This document shows positions 5,482 to 5,596 of a stretch of 5,596 nucleotides of DNA, piece after piece. The notes beneath the pieces were generated by a model. It made no database searches. It worked only from the letters and a program-made list of their open reading frames with translations, and had not been told where the DNA came from. Made by a program: the position numbers and the translations under genes. Numbering within the stretch: the stretch's first letter is position 1; the number at the start of each line of letters is the position of its first letter. The stretch lies in assembly GCA_030619215.1 (NCBI GenBank), contig JAUXBV010000272.1, forward strand, positions 1 to 5,596, given 5' to 3'. Source of the stretch: Fibrobacterota bacterium. GTDB lineage: Bacteria > Fibrobacterota > Chitinivibrionia > Chitinivibrionales > JANQEN01.

Positions 5482-5596
5482 CTACTTATATTTTCGATAA
5501 GTTATTAATCGTGAATTATTAATATGAAGTTTTATTTTATTCTCTTCCCATTTTTTAATTACTATGTAATAATCATTCCTTTTATTTTTATACTGA
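5482..5596 (-). CDS. Possible C-terminal fragment of an AT-rich gene running in from the right edge
   Basis: One minus-strand frame is open from the window edge for 37 codons and ends in TAG at 5482-5484. The peptide is hydrophilic and mixed, with stretches such as NDYYIVIKKWEENKIKLHI and a basic end ITYRKYK, which reads more like a protein end than noise. The DNA is much more AT-rich than the other genes here. At such composition a chance open run of this length is not rare, so this is a suggestion only. The opposite strand has a 24-codon Phe/Ile/Tyr-rich shadow from an ATG at 5524 in the same register; it has no ribosome-binding site. If real, this is the upstream neighbour of the AbiE operon, on the same strand and ending about 50 nt before its -35 box. 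I do not recognise a family. Confidence 0.33.
   Translation of the reverse strand, partial: QYKNKRNDYYIVIKKWEENKIKLHINNSRLITYRKYK

Noticed and set aside
5489..5508. A third operator-like half site around tcgataagttattaatcg
   Set aside because: Only the tcga and ttaa ends resemble the operator arms; the middle does not match.

Overview
The window reads as a chromosomal or island segment of a Gram-negative bacterium with about 40% G+C coding DNA. The outer membrane is implied by a signal-peptide, patatin, POTRA and beta-barrel protein that ends in Phe. TAG, TAA and TGA are all used as stops, so the code is standard. Two of the five main genes have good Shine-Dalgarno sites, which argues against a typical Bacteroides-type translation signal. 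An FCB-superphylum, Fibrobacterota-like or Desulfobacterota-like host is a guess; there is no rRNA or tRNA marker to place it.

Every gene I can support lies on the minus strand, so transcription runs right to left. From the right edge: (a) a very AT-rich stretch whose last ~115 bases carry an open frame entering from outside the window and stopping at 5482, possibly the C-terminus of another gene; (b) a promoter and a 16-bp-armed inverted repeat at 5365-5432; (c) an AbiEi-type antitoxin/repressor and (d) an AbiEii-type nucleotidyltransferase toxin, 13 nt apart, forming an AbiE toxin-antitoxin and phage-abortive-infection operon; (e) a 59-nt two-part palindrome starting at the toxin stop codon; (f) a stand-alone PAS-domain protein; (g) a 63-residue protein that resembles the small partner often placed before DUF6036/AbiEii-like nucleotidyltransferases, but here without one; (h) the 887-residue patatin/outer-membrane protein; (i) a 195-base non-coding end with two tandem hairpins.

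The best-supported functional unit is the AbiE pair. The inverted repeat covers the predicted start point of one promoter and the -35 region of a second candidate, which fits autorepression by the winged-helix antitoxin. The toxin starts with GTG and its ribosome-binding site overlaps the antitoxin stop codon, just after a GC-rich hairpin. The toxin also carries an A9-G-A6 slippage tract between its catalytic motifs. The PAS protein, the small protein and the patatin protein share orientation with AbiE, but nothing in the sequence ties them to it by function. I see no insertion sequence, CRISPR array, tRNA or rRNA. The known part of the window is therefore an AbiE module beside ordinary genes; the potentially new points are its control elements, the orphan small gene and the large palindrome.
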